Of a stretch of DNA of 64,000 nt, positions 51,071 through 59,847 are shown in pieces. Each line of letters starts with the position of its first letter. The first letter of the stretch is position 1. Location: the NCBI GenBank assembly GCA_030747075.1, contig JASLLL010000004.1, forward strand, positions 79,486 to 143,485, given 5' to 3'. The notes below the pieces were generated by a model that had not been told where the DNA came from, did not search any database, and saw nothing but the letters and a program-made list of their open reading frames with translations. Origin of the DNA: Gemmatimonadota bacterium. Its GTDB lineage: Bacteria > ARS69. Position numbers and translations under genes: made by a program.

Positions 51071-52488
51071 CCAGCGGTCCGTTCCGGATGGTGTGCGCCG
51101 GGTGCGGTGCGGGGGTCCCGCCGGACGCTCCGCATCCGTTCCGCTGTCCCGAAGGACCGGCCGAAGCGGGAGATGTCGACCATGTCCTGGTGAGACTCCT
51201 GGACCCGGAACGCGTGGCCCCGCCTGACGAAGACCCCCAACCCTTCGTTCGCTATCGCACGCGCTTGAGGTCGTACCATCTGGCGCTCGCGCACGGGATG
51301 GACGATGCCGCGTTTGTGTCTCTCGTTCGCGAACTGGATGATGCCGTCGGGGCCGTCTGCGGAACCGGGTTCTTCGTGACGCCGTTCGCGCTCTCCCGGC
51401 AGGGTGCGGAGGCCGTCGGACTTTCGTCCGGAACGCTGCGCATCAAGGACGAAACGGGTCATGTGGGCGGGTCGCACAAGGCGCGCCATCTCTTCGGGAT
51501 TCTGCTGCAGTTGGAGGTCGCCCGCCGCACGGGCCTGTTCTCCACGAAGGAGAAGGCGCCGCTCGCGATCGCCAGTTGCGGGAATGCGGCGCTGGCTGCC
51601 GCGATCGTCGCGAAGGCGGGGGGGCGAGCGCTCACGGTCTTCATCCCGACGGATGCGGATCCCGCAGTGGTGTCGGCGCTTCGCGAGCACGATGCGTCGC
51701 TCACGACCTGCGCACGAGAAGAAGGGGTGCCGGGGGATCCGTGCGTGACGCGGTTCCGGCAGGCGGTGGAGGGCGGCGCGCTTCCATTCACCTGCCAGGG
51801 ACCGGAGAATGGACTTGCGATTGAGGGCGGACACACACTGGGTTGGGAGATGGCCGAAGTGCTCGCGGCCGAGGAGGGCCGTCTGGGTCATGTGCTGGTG
51901 CAGACAGGCGGCGGCGCACTCGCCAGCGGAGTCGCGGCGGGACTGGCGGAAGCGGCGGCGCTCGGTGTGCTGCCCCGCCTCCCGCGTGTTCACACGGTGC
52001 AGACGCGTGGCGCGTTTCCGCTGGAGCGGGCGTGGGACCGCGTGGCGTCGCGTGCGCTGGAAGCACTGCACGCGGAGGGTGCGTTGCCGCACGCGATCCC
52101 GGAGGGCGCCGCCGCGCGCGCGGATCTCCTGCGAACACACGCGGACTGGGCCGCCGTCGCTACGGAACTTGCGCACGCGGTCACGCACCGGGCGGAATAC
52201 ATGTGGCCGTGGGAGGGAACTCCCCGCAGCATCGCGACCGGGATTCTCGACGACGAGACCTACGACTGGTTCGCCGTCGTGTGCGGAATGATCCGAACGG
52301 GCGGTATCCCGGTGATCGTGAGCGAGGAGACGCTGGCGGATGCAAATGCCATTGCCCGGGAAGCGGTTGGAATCCGCGCGGACGCGACCGGTTCCGCGGG
52401 TCTTGCCGGGCTGATGCGGCTTGTTCGCGCGGGGGAGATCGGGGCCGAAGCCGATGTGGCGGTCCTCTTCACGGGAACGCTGCGCTGA
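51067..52488 (+). CDS. PLP-dependent lyase, threonine-synthase-like (second of pair)
   Basis: 473 residues from GTG 51067 overlapping the stop of the first PLP gene. The N-terminus has a zinc-ribbon-like CAGC (C10, C13) with C27, as in threonine synthases. PLP lysine K138 is in [24 protein letters not shown] (169-177) is the substrate loop and [12 protein letters not shown] the phosphate loop. It differs from YgeX and from the preceding PLP protein. The close coupling suggests that the two form a complex or catalyse successive steps, for example release of ammonia and pyruvate from a purine-derived amino acid; this is inference. Confidence 0.75.
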   Translation: MTSGPFRMVCAGCGAGVPPDAPHPFRCPEGPAEAGDVDHVLVRLLDPERVAPPDEDPQPFVRYRTRLRSYHLALAHGMDDAAFVSLVRELDDAVGAVCGTGFFVTPFALSRQGAEAVGLSSGTLRIKDETGHVGGSHKARHLFGILLQLEVARRTGLFSTKEKAPLAIASCGNAALAAAIVAKAGGRALTVFIPTDADPAVVSALREHDASLTTCAREEGVPGDPCVTRFRQAVEGGALPFTCQGPENGLAIEGGHTLGWEMAEVLAAEEGRLGHVLVQTGGGALASGVAAGLAEAAALGVLPRLPRVHTVQTRGAFPLERAWDRVASRALEALHAEGALPHAIPEGAAARADLLRTHADWAAVATELAHAVTHRAEYMWPWEGTPRSIATGILDDETYDWFAVVCGMIRTGGIPVIVSEETLADANAIAREAVGIRADATGSAGLAGLMRLVRAGEIGAEADVAVLFTGTLR

Positions 52489-52506
52489 TCCCGGGCCGAG
52501 GTCCTG

Positions 52507-53697
52507 CTAGCGGCGGACGATTCCCCGATCCAGACAGCGGCCCAGAGCGGCGGCGGGATCCGCGAAACGCGTGTGCAGGATCATCGACGCGATCACGAAC
52601 GGCTTGTGCGCCGCCTCCTGATAGGTGCCGAGCCGGGCTTTCTCGAACACCGACTCCGACACTTCTCCCGACTCGCAACTCACGCCCGTGATGTCCGCGG
52701 GCAGACAGTGCATGTAGGAGGCCTGACCGTTCTTCGTGCGTGCCATCTTCTCTTCGGTGCACTCCCAGTCCTGGAAACGCGCATTCTCGGCAAGGCACTC
52801 CCGTTCGAGTTCCTTCAGCGCGTTCGTTTCCCCGGCGCGGAGGAGTCGGGTCCTTTCGTGCATGACGCGAACCGGCGCCCAGCTCTTGGGGTAGACGATG
52901 TCCGCACCTTCAAACGCTTCGTCCATGGAGTGGACCACCGAGAAGGCGCCCCCGTTTGCCGCGGCGCCCCGGCGCGCGGCGTCCAGCGGTTCCTCTACGA
53001 GGCCGTATCCTTCCGGGTGCGCCAGGACGACATCCATTCCGAAGCGCGTCATGAGAGACACGACACCTTGCGGGACCGACAGCGGCTTTCCGTAACTGGG
53101 CGAGTAGGCCCAGGTCATGGCGATTCGCTTCCCGCGCAGTTCGTCCAATCCGCCGAAGGTCTCCATGAGGTGCCGAAGGTCGGACAGGCTCTGCGTCGGG
53201 TGGTCCAGATCGCACTGGAGGTTGATCACCGAAGGCCGCTGTGCCAGCACGCCCTCGCGCCGACTCTCTTCCACGGCTTCCGCGACTTCCTTCATGTAGG
53301 CGTGTCCCTCGCCCAGGAACATGTCGTCGCGGATGCCGATGGTCTCTGTGAGAAACGATATCATCGTTGCCGTCTCACGCACGGTCTCCCCGTGCGCAAT
53401 CTGCGAAGTTCCCTCGTCGAGTTCTTCCGTCATGAGCCCGAGAAGATTCGCGCCGGACCGGAAGGAATAGCGCGTGCGTGTGGACTTGTCCCGGAAGATG
53501 GAGAGGGCGAGGCCGGTGTCAAAGAACCGCGCCGAGATGTTCGCCCGGTGGAGATCGCGCAGGATTTCCGCGCCGAGCAGGACGCTCCCCAGTGAGTCGT
53601 CGTCCACATCCCAGGTTCGCAGGAAGTCCCCGTCGTGGAGGCGGTTCTCCAGCGTCTCCATGGATCCGATGAGCGGGCGGATGTCGTTGTGGGTCAC
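52507..53697 (-). CDS. ygeW: Knotted carbamoyltransferase YgeW
   Basis: 396 residues from GTG 53697, which follows AGGAGGA. The carbamoyl-phosphate loop FRDKSTRTRYSFRSG has STRTR at 72-76, HPTQSLSD is the second motif and MHCLPADI the third. The segment TWAYSPSYGKPLSVPQG is specific to the knotted YgeW/AOTCase group. In purine-degrading bacteria YgeW is thought to phosphorolyse a carbamoylated intermediate, giving carbamoyl phosphate for ATP synthesis by carbamate kinase. It converges on the second PLP gene with 18 bp between stops and is the last gene of the leftward operon. Confidence 0.92.
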   Translation of the reverse strand: MTHNDIRPLIGSMETLENRLHDGDFLRTWDVDDDSLGSVLLGAEILRDLHRANISARFFDTGLALSIFRDKSTRTRYSFRSGANLLGLMTEELDEGTSQIAHGETVRETATMISFLTETIGIRDDMFLGEGHAYMKEVAEAVEESRREGVLAQRPSVINLQCDLDHPTQSLSDLRHLMETFGGLDELRGKRIAMTWAYSPSYGKPLSVPQGVVSLMTRFGMDVVLAHPEGYGLVEEPLDAARRGAAANGGAFSVVHSMDEAFEGADIVYPKSWAPVRVMHERTRLLRAGETNALKELERECLAENARFQDWECTEEKMARTKNGQASYMHCLPADITGVSCESGEVSESVFEKARLGTYQEAAHKPFVIASMILHTRFADPAAALGRCLDRGIVRR

Positions 53698-53711
53698 GGG
53701 GTCCTCCTGCG

Positions 53712-54932
53712 TTATGCGGGTACGGTGTCGAGATACACGAGCGGGAAGGTTGCGTAGAATGCGGCCGCTTTCGTGAGGTGTTCCACCGGGCACTGATCTT
53801 CGGGGCTGTGTGCGTGCGCCTCGTCGCCGGGGCCGAATCCGAATGTCGGGACGCCGAAAAGACCGCGCGTGGCGATCCCGTTGGTCGAAAAACCCCACTT
53901 GTCGATGACAGGTTCTGCGCCGAGGACGGACCTTGCCGCCTGTGCGGCCGCGACGATGACCGGGTCATCCTCCTCCAGCACCCAGGTGGGATAGTACTTC
54001 TTCGTGGGATAGGTGAGGCCGGTGTAGGCCTCCCGCGCATACTCCAGCACGGTGACGACCGCCCCTGATGCCGCGACCCCGGGGAGGCTCTCGATCTCGG
54101 CGACCGCGCTCTCCAGTGTCTCACCGCGCGTAAGGCGACGGTCGAGATGGATGGTGCAACTGTCGGCCACGGCGCACAGCGAAGGCGAAGTGGAACGGAT
54201 GTCGGAAATGGTCACGGTGCCTTTGCCGAGAAAGGGGTCCGCGGTCGCGGCAAGATCCTCGTTCAGCTTCTCGATGTCCGCGATGATCGGCGCCATGTGG
54301 TACACCGCGTTCACCCCGCGTTCCGGCGCGGACCCGTGGCAGGAAAGGCCCTGAGTGCGAACTTCCATCTCCATTCTGCCCCGATGCCCGCGGTACACAC
54401 CCAGCAGCGTGGGTTCCGTGATCACCACGACCTCCGGCTCCAGCACTTTCTCGCGGAGAATGTACTGCCAGCAGAGTCCGTCGCAGTCCTCTTCCAGCAC
54501 CGTGCCGGTAATCCACAACTGGTAGTCGCCGTCCAGACCGAGTTCGCGGATGATCCGCGCCCCGTGGACCATGGAGGCCATTCCGCCTTCCTGATCTCCC
54601 GCCCCGCGTCCATAGACCGTGCCATCGCGAAGCTCCCCCCGGTAGGGATCGCGCGTCCATGTGGAGGGATCTCCCACGCCGACCGTGTCCAGGTGCGCAT
54701 CCATTGCCAGAACGCGCTTTCCGGAGCCGATCCGGCCGAGGATGTTGCCCATTCCGTCGATACGGATCTCATCGAACCCGACGCTCTCCATTTCCTGCCG
54801 CACGCGCTCCACCACCGCGCGCTCATCCGCGCTCTCGGACGGAATGGCGATCATGTCGCGCAGAAACCGGACCATGTCAGGGGTGTACTCTTCGGCAAGC
54901 CTTGCGATGGCAGCGGCGTCAGGGAGCGTCAT
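53712..54932 (-). CDS. ygeY: YgeY family M20 hydrolase
   Basis: 406 residues from ATG 54932 (GGAG eight bases upstream). M20 metallopeptidase-type zinc ligands: MDAHLDTVG (H80, D82), GRGAGDQEGG (D113), LEEDCDG (E147 general base, E148 ligand), EPT (E173) and a C-terminal His in EAHAHSPED. The family is the selenium-metabolism-linked deacylase/hydrolase YgeY, which acts next to YgeW in purine clusters. The substrate is unproven; an N-carbamoyl or N-acyl diamino acid is likely. 14 bp from ygeW, same transcript. Confidence 0.92.
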   Translation of the reverse strand: MTLPDAAAIARLAEEYTPDMVRFLRDMIAIPSESADERAVVERVRQEMESVGFDEIRIDGMGNILGRIGSGKRVLAMDAHLDTVGVGDPSTWTRDPYRGELRDGTVYGRGAGDQEGGMASMVHGARIIRELGLDGDYQLWITGTVLEEDCDGLCWQYILREKVLEPEVVVITEPTLLGVYRGHRGRMEMEVRTQGLSCHGSAPERGVNAVYHMAPIIADIEKLNEDLAATADPFLGKGTVTISDIRSTSPSLCAVADSCTIHLDRRLTRGETLESAVAEIESLPGVAASGAVVTVLEYAREAYTGLTYPTKKYYPTWVLEEDDPVIVAAAQAARSVLGAEPVIDKWGFSTNGIATRGLFGVPTFGFGPGDEAHAHSPEDQCPVEHLTKAAAFYATFPLVYLDTVPA

Positions 54933-55008
54933 GGCAGTCTCCGATTGCGTGGATACCCCGCGCTCATCGCGGGGGAACCCGTGAATACACATCCGACCCG
55001 GCGGGTTG

Positions 55009-56958
55009 TCAAGCCGTCCCGGTCGCGATCCAGTTCGAAGCCCCGCCGCGGAGGACCGCTTCGGAGATTCTCACCACCAGATGGAATGGCCGAAGGTCCA
55101 CTTCGCCCGCCGCATGACCGGAGACCGTCCCCGCGATATCACGCGGGTCAAATCGCAGCGCGAACCCCGTTCCCTCGTAGAGCGCGCCTTCGGGGTTCAC
55201 CTCCACGAGGACTTCCTGCCCGGCGATACGAGCTCGCACGCGGATCCCGCCACCCCCCGGGTCTCCCGAAACCCCCACTGCGTGAAACCCGTCGGCGGGG
55301 GCCGCTTCCGCGAACGCCTCCGCGCTTCCGAAGAACCGGGGCTTTGCCAGATACGGCCCGCCATCCTCGGGACAGAACACATCGCAGTTTCCGCAGTCGT
55401 TGCAGAGATCCGCGAAGTTCCCGATCTGATTGGCCTTCTCCACCGGGAGAGGTTCGCCCGGGATGAGTTCCCATCCGGTGCTTGTCGCTCGAAGCACTCC
55501 GGTCGGGACCGGTTCGGCAGGCAACTCAAAGACGAAGTTGGCGGCGTTCGGGCAAGCGGGCAGGCACTTGTCGCAGTTGATGCAGTCGAAGAGGTGCAGC
55601 ACGCTTCCGATCTTTCGTGGCGGCTTCGCGTTTTGTTCCTTTCGGTAGCGCGGATCCGCCGCCGCCCTCTTCGTGTACTCCCGCGTGTTCCGAAGTACGG
55701 CCTCGTCGCGCGGGCAATCTCCGGCCTCGCCGCGGACAAACTCGTCGATGGACCGGGCGCCAGCAGCCTCCATGCGCGTCTCCAGTTCGCGCAGGTACCC
55801 GGAGGCGCGAGCGTATCCTCCCGGTCGAAGGAGGTCGGTGCAGACCGTGACCGGCACCAGACCCAGCGATACCGCATCCGCGAAGTTCGCGCGGTCAATC
55901 CCGCCCGAAAAGGACACCGGAATGCCGGGCCCGAAGTGGTCGCGGAATCGACGCACAATCTCCATGGCGAGAACATGCAGCGGCGCACCGGAGAGATAAG
56001 CCTCGGGAGTCTCCGCAGGGAGAAACCCCGCGGAGTTCTCGACAAGGAGTGTGTTCGTGAACTTGACCCCGAAGCCCAACTCAAGGGATGAAGCCGTGGC
56101 GGACAGACGCTCCACCATCTGCGTCATGTCGTTCCAGGTCGTGTCCTTGCTAAAGGCACCCGGCGGTACTCGGATGTCCCGGTAGCCCATCACATCGTGA
56201 AGGAGGCGGTTCGTCTCATCCCGGCCGAGGAGCGTGGGGTTGAACTTCACCACGCAGTGCAGTTCGTGTTCGCGCAGCAGAAAGTCGACAATGCTCTCGA
56301 TCTCATCCGGGGGGCACCCGTGGAATGTGCTCAGCGTCAGCGTGTCCGAGATGCATGTGGGGAGAGGGTCCGGAAGAAAGCGGTGAAAGGCGCGCGGTGT
56401 CTCCTTCACAAGACGAGCGACGACGGCCGATGCGTCTTTCATCCCGTCAAGGAAGCGACGCACGGGGGCGGAGCGGATGCCCGCGAGATCGTACCCCACG
56501 CTCATGTCGTACACCGTGTCGCCCTGTCCGGCCGGGAGCGAGAGCGCGCCGCTTTCGGAGAGCATCTGAATGAGGAGCGCGCCTTTGACATACTCCTCGA
56601 GAGATTCCGACAGGCGGAGCTCCTGCGACCACTCGATGTTGTATCCCACGGTCCGCATGTCGATGCACGGGCGCGGGATGGTGAGGCGATCGTTGATCTG
56701 AACGGTTTTCAACTCCAGGATGCGGCATCCGCCTGCCCACGCCAACACCATGTTCTGCGCCATCTGGGTGTGCGGGCCGGCCGCGGGTCCCAGCGGAGTC
56801 GATGCACGGTGTCCGTGGAAGTGGACGGATAGATCCAGCCCGGCTGTCCCCCGGTGGAACTTCTCCGCCGGGAGATCGAAGAGAGAGCCGCGCTCCGCCG
56901 GTTCCTGAAAAGCGCGTGTTACGAGTGCCTCGAAGGGGCGGGGGCGAAGTTCCGGCAT
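55009..56958 (-). CDS. ygfK: YgfK-like putative selenate reductase subunit, short form
   Basis: 649 residues; ATG overlaps the acs stop (ATGA). The N-terminal ~430 residues form a dihydroorotate-dehydrogenase/glutamate-synthase-like FMN barrel (LGPAAGPHTQMAQNMVLAW, STFHGCPPDEIESIV, VKFNPTLLG, VSFSGGIDRANF). Two [4Fe-4S] clusters follow: C459-x2-C462-x2-C465-x3-C469 and C519-x2-C522-x2-C525-x3-C529, then PEDGGPYLAKPRFF. E. coli YgfK is ~1030 residues because it also has a GltD-like FAD/NAD domain between the FMN and Fe-S parts; that domain is missing here. The protein may need a separate NAD(P)H partner or take electrons directly from ferredoxin. Part of the acs-ygfK-ygeY-ygeW operon. Confidence 0.82.
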   Translation of the reverse strand: MPELRPRPFEALVTRAFQEPAERGSLFDLPAEKFHRGTAGLDLSVHFHGHRASTPLGPAAGPHTQMAQNMVLAWAGGCRILELKTVQINDRLTIPRPCIDMRTVGYNIEWSQELRLSESLEEYVKGALLIQMLSESGALSLPAGQGDTVYDMSVGYDLAGIRSAPVRRFLDGMKDASAVVARLVKETPRAFHRFLPDPLPTCISDTLTLSTFHGCPPDEIESIVDFLLREHELHCVVKFNPTLLGRDETNRLLHDVMGYRDIRVPPGAFSKDTTWNDMTQMVERLSATASSLELGFGVKFTNTLLVENSAGFLPAETPEAYLSGAPLHVLAMEIVRRFRDHFGPGIPVSFSGGIDRANFADAVSLGLVPVTVCTDLLRPGGYARASGYLRELETRMEAAGARSIDEFVRGEAGDCPRDEAVLRNTREYTKRAAADPRYRKEQNAKPPRKIGSVLHLFDCINCDKCLPACPNAANFVFELPAEPVPTGVLRATSTGWELIPGEPLPVEKANQIGNFADLCNDCGNCDVFCPEDGGPYLAKPRFFGSAEAFAEAAPADGFHAVGVSGDPGGGGIRVRARIAGQEVLVEVNPEGALYEGTGFALRFDPRDIAGTVSGHAAGEVDLRPFHLVVRISEAVLRGGASNWIATGTA

Positions 56959-58907
56959 CAGCCCTCGTCCGTCTCGTACTGATCGCGGAGTTTTCGCACG
57001 ACGGCCGGATCCGCAAGCGTCGTGGTGTCTCCCAGCGTGCGCCCTTCGGCGATGTCACGAAGGAGCCGCCGCATGATCTTCCCGCTTCGTGTCTTCGGGA
57101 GTTCCGCCGTTGCGTAGATCTCATCCGGCCGGGCGAGCGCGCCGATCTTCTCCGCGACATGCCCCCGGATCTCGTCCATCTCCTCCTTCGATGTCTCCAC
57201 CTTGCCACGCAAAGTGACGAACGCGGCGATCGCCTGTCCCTTGACGGGGTGCGTTCGACCCACCACTGCCGCTTCCGCCACATCCGCATGGTCTACGAGC
57301 GCGGACTCCACTTCCGTGGTGCTGATATTGTGTCCCGACACGAGCATGATGTCGTCCACGCGTCCCATCAGCCAGTAATAGCCGTCGCGATCGCGCTTGC
57401 AGCCGTCACCGGTGAAGTACATCCCCGGGAAGCGCGACCAGTAGACTTCCCGGTAACGGTCCGGGTCGCCATGGATGGTGCGGAGCATGGCAGGCCACGG
57501 CTTTCGCAGCACGAGATACCCGGCGTCTCCCAGCGGAACGCTCTTTCCGTTCTCATCCACGACATCCGGCTCGATTCCGGGGAAGGGGAATGTGGCGGAC
57601 CCCGGGCGCGTGGTGGTGATTCCGGGGAGCGGGGTGATCATGATCATGCCGGTCTCCGTCTGCCACCAGGTGTCCACGATGGCGCACTTCTCGCGACCGA
57701 TCGTGCGGTGGTACCACATCCAGGCTTCCGGATTGATCGGCTCACCGACCGACCCCAGAAGCCGTAGCGAGGAGAGGTCGTGTCGCTTCGGGTGCTCGTC
57801 TCCCCAGCGCATGAATGTGCGAATGGCGGTCGGAGCGGTGTAGAAGATGGAGACTCCGTACTTTTCGACGATCTCCCAGAAGCGATCCTTGCGAGGCCAG
57901 TCCGGTGAACCTTCGTACATGACCCCGGTCGCGCCGTTGGCAAGCGGTCCGTACACAATGTAGCTGTGGCCGGTCACCCATCCGATGTCCGCCGTGCACC
58001 AGTACACATCTTCTTCGCGGAGATCGAAGACCCAGCGGTGTGTGACGGCGGTCCCCACCATGTACCCGCCGGTCGTGTGTGCGATCCCCTTCGGTTTGCC
58101 GGTCGTGCCGGATGTGTAGAGGATGTAGAGCAAGTCCTCCGCGTCCATGACCTCGGGAGCGCACTTTGATCCGGCGGCGGCCATGAGGTCGTGCCACCAG
58201 TGATCGCGTCCTTCGTGCATGGGGGCGTTCGCGGCGTCTCCGATTCGGCGCACCACGACGACATGCTCTACTCCGGGGCATTGTTCCAGCGCTTCATCCG
58301 TGTTGCGTTTGAGCGGAACGATGTTCCCGCGGCGCCATCCACCGTCCGCCGTCACGACGACCTTTGAATCGGAATCGATCACGCGCTCGCGAATCGACTC
58401 AGGGCTGAAGCCGCCGAAGATCACCGAATGGGCGGCCCCGATGCGTGCGCACGCGAGCATCGCAATGGGAAGCTCCGGGACCATGCCGAGATAGATGGTG
58501 ACTCGATCACCCTTGCCGACGCCCAGTGACTTCAGGACATTTGCGAAGCGCGACACTTCGCGAAGCAGATCGGCGTAGGTGAGAACCCGCTGATCGCCCG
58601 GTTCGCCCTCCCAGATGAATGCGGCTTTGTTGCGCCGCCAGGTTCGGACATGGCGATCCAGACAGTTCACCGTGATGTTGAGCTTCCCGCCAACGAACCA
58701 CTTCGCCCAGGGGCAGTCCCAGTCCAGCACCTTCTCCCACGGCGAGGACCACTCGAATGAGGCGGCCTGTTCCGCCCAGAACGCCTCGGAGTCCCGGGCG
58801 GTTTCGTAGACCGCCGGGTCGGAGACGACGGCATTCTCCGCAAGCTCGGGAGGCGGGAGGAAGGTCCGGTTCTCGTGGAGGAGCGCGTCGATCGTCTTCT
58901 TCGCCAT
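56958..58907 (-). CDS. acs: Acetyl-CoA synthetase (AMP-forming)
   Basis: 649 residues, full length for Acs. Motifs: [12 protein letters not shown] (phosphate loop), TWWQTETG (acetate pocket), [20 protein letters not shown] and the C-terminal [16 protein letters not shown] with the lysine that is acetylated by Pat-type enzymes. ATG follows GGGAG. It converts acetate, ATP and CoA to acetyl-CoA. It is first in the leftward operon and overlaps ygfK, which suggests that acetate made or used in purine breakdown is handled here; in most described purine clusters acs is not included. Confidence 0.95.
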   Translation of the reverse strand: MAKKTIDALLHENRTFLPPPELAENAVVSDPAVYETARDSEAFWAEQAASFEWSSPWEKVLDWDCPWAKWFVGGKLNITVNCLDRHVRTWRRNKAAFIWEGEPGDQRVLTYADLLREVSRFANVLKSLGVGKGDRVTIYLGMVPELPIAMLACARIGAAHSVIFGGFSPESIRERVIDSDSKVVVTADGGWRRGNIVPLKRNTDEALEQCPGVEHVVVVRRIGDAANAPMHEGRDHWWHDLMAAAGSKCAPEVMDAEDLLYILYTSGTTGKPKGIAHTTGGYMVGTAVTHRWVFDLREEDVYWCTADIGWVTGHSYIVYGPLANGATGVMYEGSPDWPRKDRFWEIVEKYGVSIFYTAPTAIRTFMRWGDEHPKRHDLSSLRLLGSVGEPINPEAWMWYHRTIGREKCAIVDTWWQTETGMIMITPLPGITTTRPGSATFPFPGIEPDVVDENGKSVPLGDAGYLVLRKPWPAMLRTIHGDPDRYREVYWSRFPGMYFTGDGCKRDRDGYYWLMGRVDDIMLVSGHNISTTEVESALVDHADVAEAAVVGRTHPVKGQAIAAFVTLRGKVETSKEEMDEIRGHVAEKIGALARPDEIYATAELPKTRSGKIMRRLLRDIAEGRTLGDTTTLADPAVVRKLRDQYETDEG

Positions 58908-58987
58908 CGGTGGACTCCCGCGTGCGGGTGAGGGGGTTGGCTCACGGGGCAGTCTAGCAAGAGTGGGGCGGCTCGCGAACAGCAGAA

Positions 58988-59014
58988 GGGGGTCGACGCC
59001 AGACGCCGACCCCC
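58988..59014 (-). terminator. Hairpin between the Cys-rich protein gene and acs
   Basis: GGGGGTCG (58988-58995) pairs with CGACCCCC (59007-59014), 11-nt loop. It lies after the leftward gene at 59056-59664. The minus-strand tail is only CTTCTGCTG, so termination strength is uncertain. Confidence 0.5.
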
Positions 59015-59055
59015 CCCGTATTCCGCTCGCGCGGCCGACAGCGGCGAGATCCCGC

Positions 59056-59664
59056 CTAGTGGGTTCCCTTCGAGGCGCCGCAGGACGACTTCTTCGCGGC
59101 GGCTTTCTTCGACGGGCAGCATCCGCCCTTCTTGGGTGCCTTCTTCGTCGCCGCGCCGGACATGCCGCAGGACTTGCCCGAGGCCGCCGCGGAGGCGGTG
59201 GGGCAGTTTCCCTGCTTCATCGCGACGGCGCAGGCCACGGTGCCCATCATGTCGCAGTCGTCGGAGGCGGCGGCCAGAACCGTACCCGCTGTGGCGGACT
59301 CTTCCTTGCTGGCCGCACGGGAAGAGGTGGCGTCCACGACCCGGAGCGTCGGACAGAAGCTGCCCTCGACGACCACCAGACCGTCCGAAGCGGCAGTCGT
59401 GCCCGCGTAGTGGAGTTTCCAGCCGTTGAACTGATCCAGGGCGACCCCGTCGGTCGTGGCCATGCTGGCCACCTTCAGGATCTGGGCGCAATCGCTGGCA
59501 CAGGCGGATGCGGGCTTCCCGGGGGTGTCCATGGCGGTGTGGAGACAGGCATTTTCACCGACGATGGTCACGCCCTCGATCTTGCAGGCGCCGGACGGAC
59601 CGGAGACAAGGAAGGCTGCGACGATGGCGAGGCAGAAGGGTGCGAGAGCACGACAGATGCGCAT
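59056..59664 (-). CDS. Exported protein with Cys/Lys-rich C-terminal tail
   Basis: 202 residues from ATG 59664, six bases after AAGGAG. Signal peptide about 1-26 ([21 protein letters not shown]), then a Cys-containing domain with [19 protein letters not shown] and [11 protein letters not shown]. The C-terminus is [21 protein letters not shown]-like: several Cys spaced by Lys and Ala. There is no heme motif. Such tails are seen in metal-binding or disulfide-rich periplasmic proteins; metal binding is a guess. It lies alone between acs and the propeller gene. Confidence 0.6.
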   Translation of the reverse strand: MRICRALAPFCLAIVAAFLVSGPSGACKIEGVTIVGENACLHTAMDTPGKPASACASDCAQILKVASMATTDGVALDQFNGWKLHYAGTTAASDGLVVVEGSFCPTLRVVDATSSRAASKEESATAGTVLAAASDDCDMMGTVACAVAMKQGNCPTASAAASGKSCGMSGAATKKAPKKGGCCPSKKAAAKKSSCGASKGTH

Positions 59665-59847
59665 GATGGCTCCTTGAAGCGCGTTCTTGTGGATCGGGAC
59701 ATTTTCCCGAAGGGCACAGACCGGACATTGTGGCGAAAATCGGAGCCGGGCGCAAGTGGAGTCCCGCGGTGGAATCCTGTAAACTGAACGAGGATTCAGA
59801 TCAGAGATCTCCCCCCCGGGATTCCTCGCGCTTGAAGGAGCAGGTCT

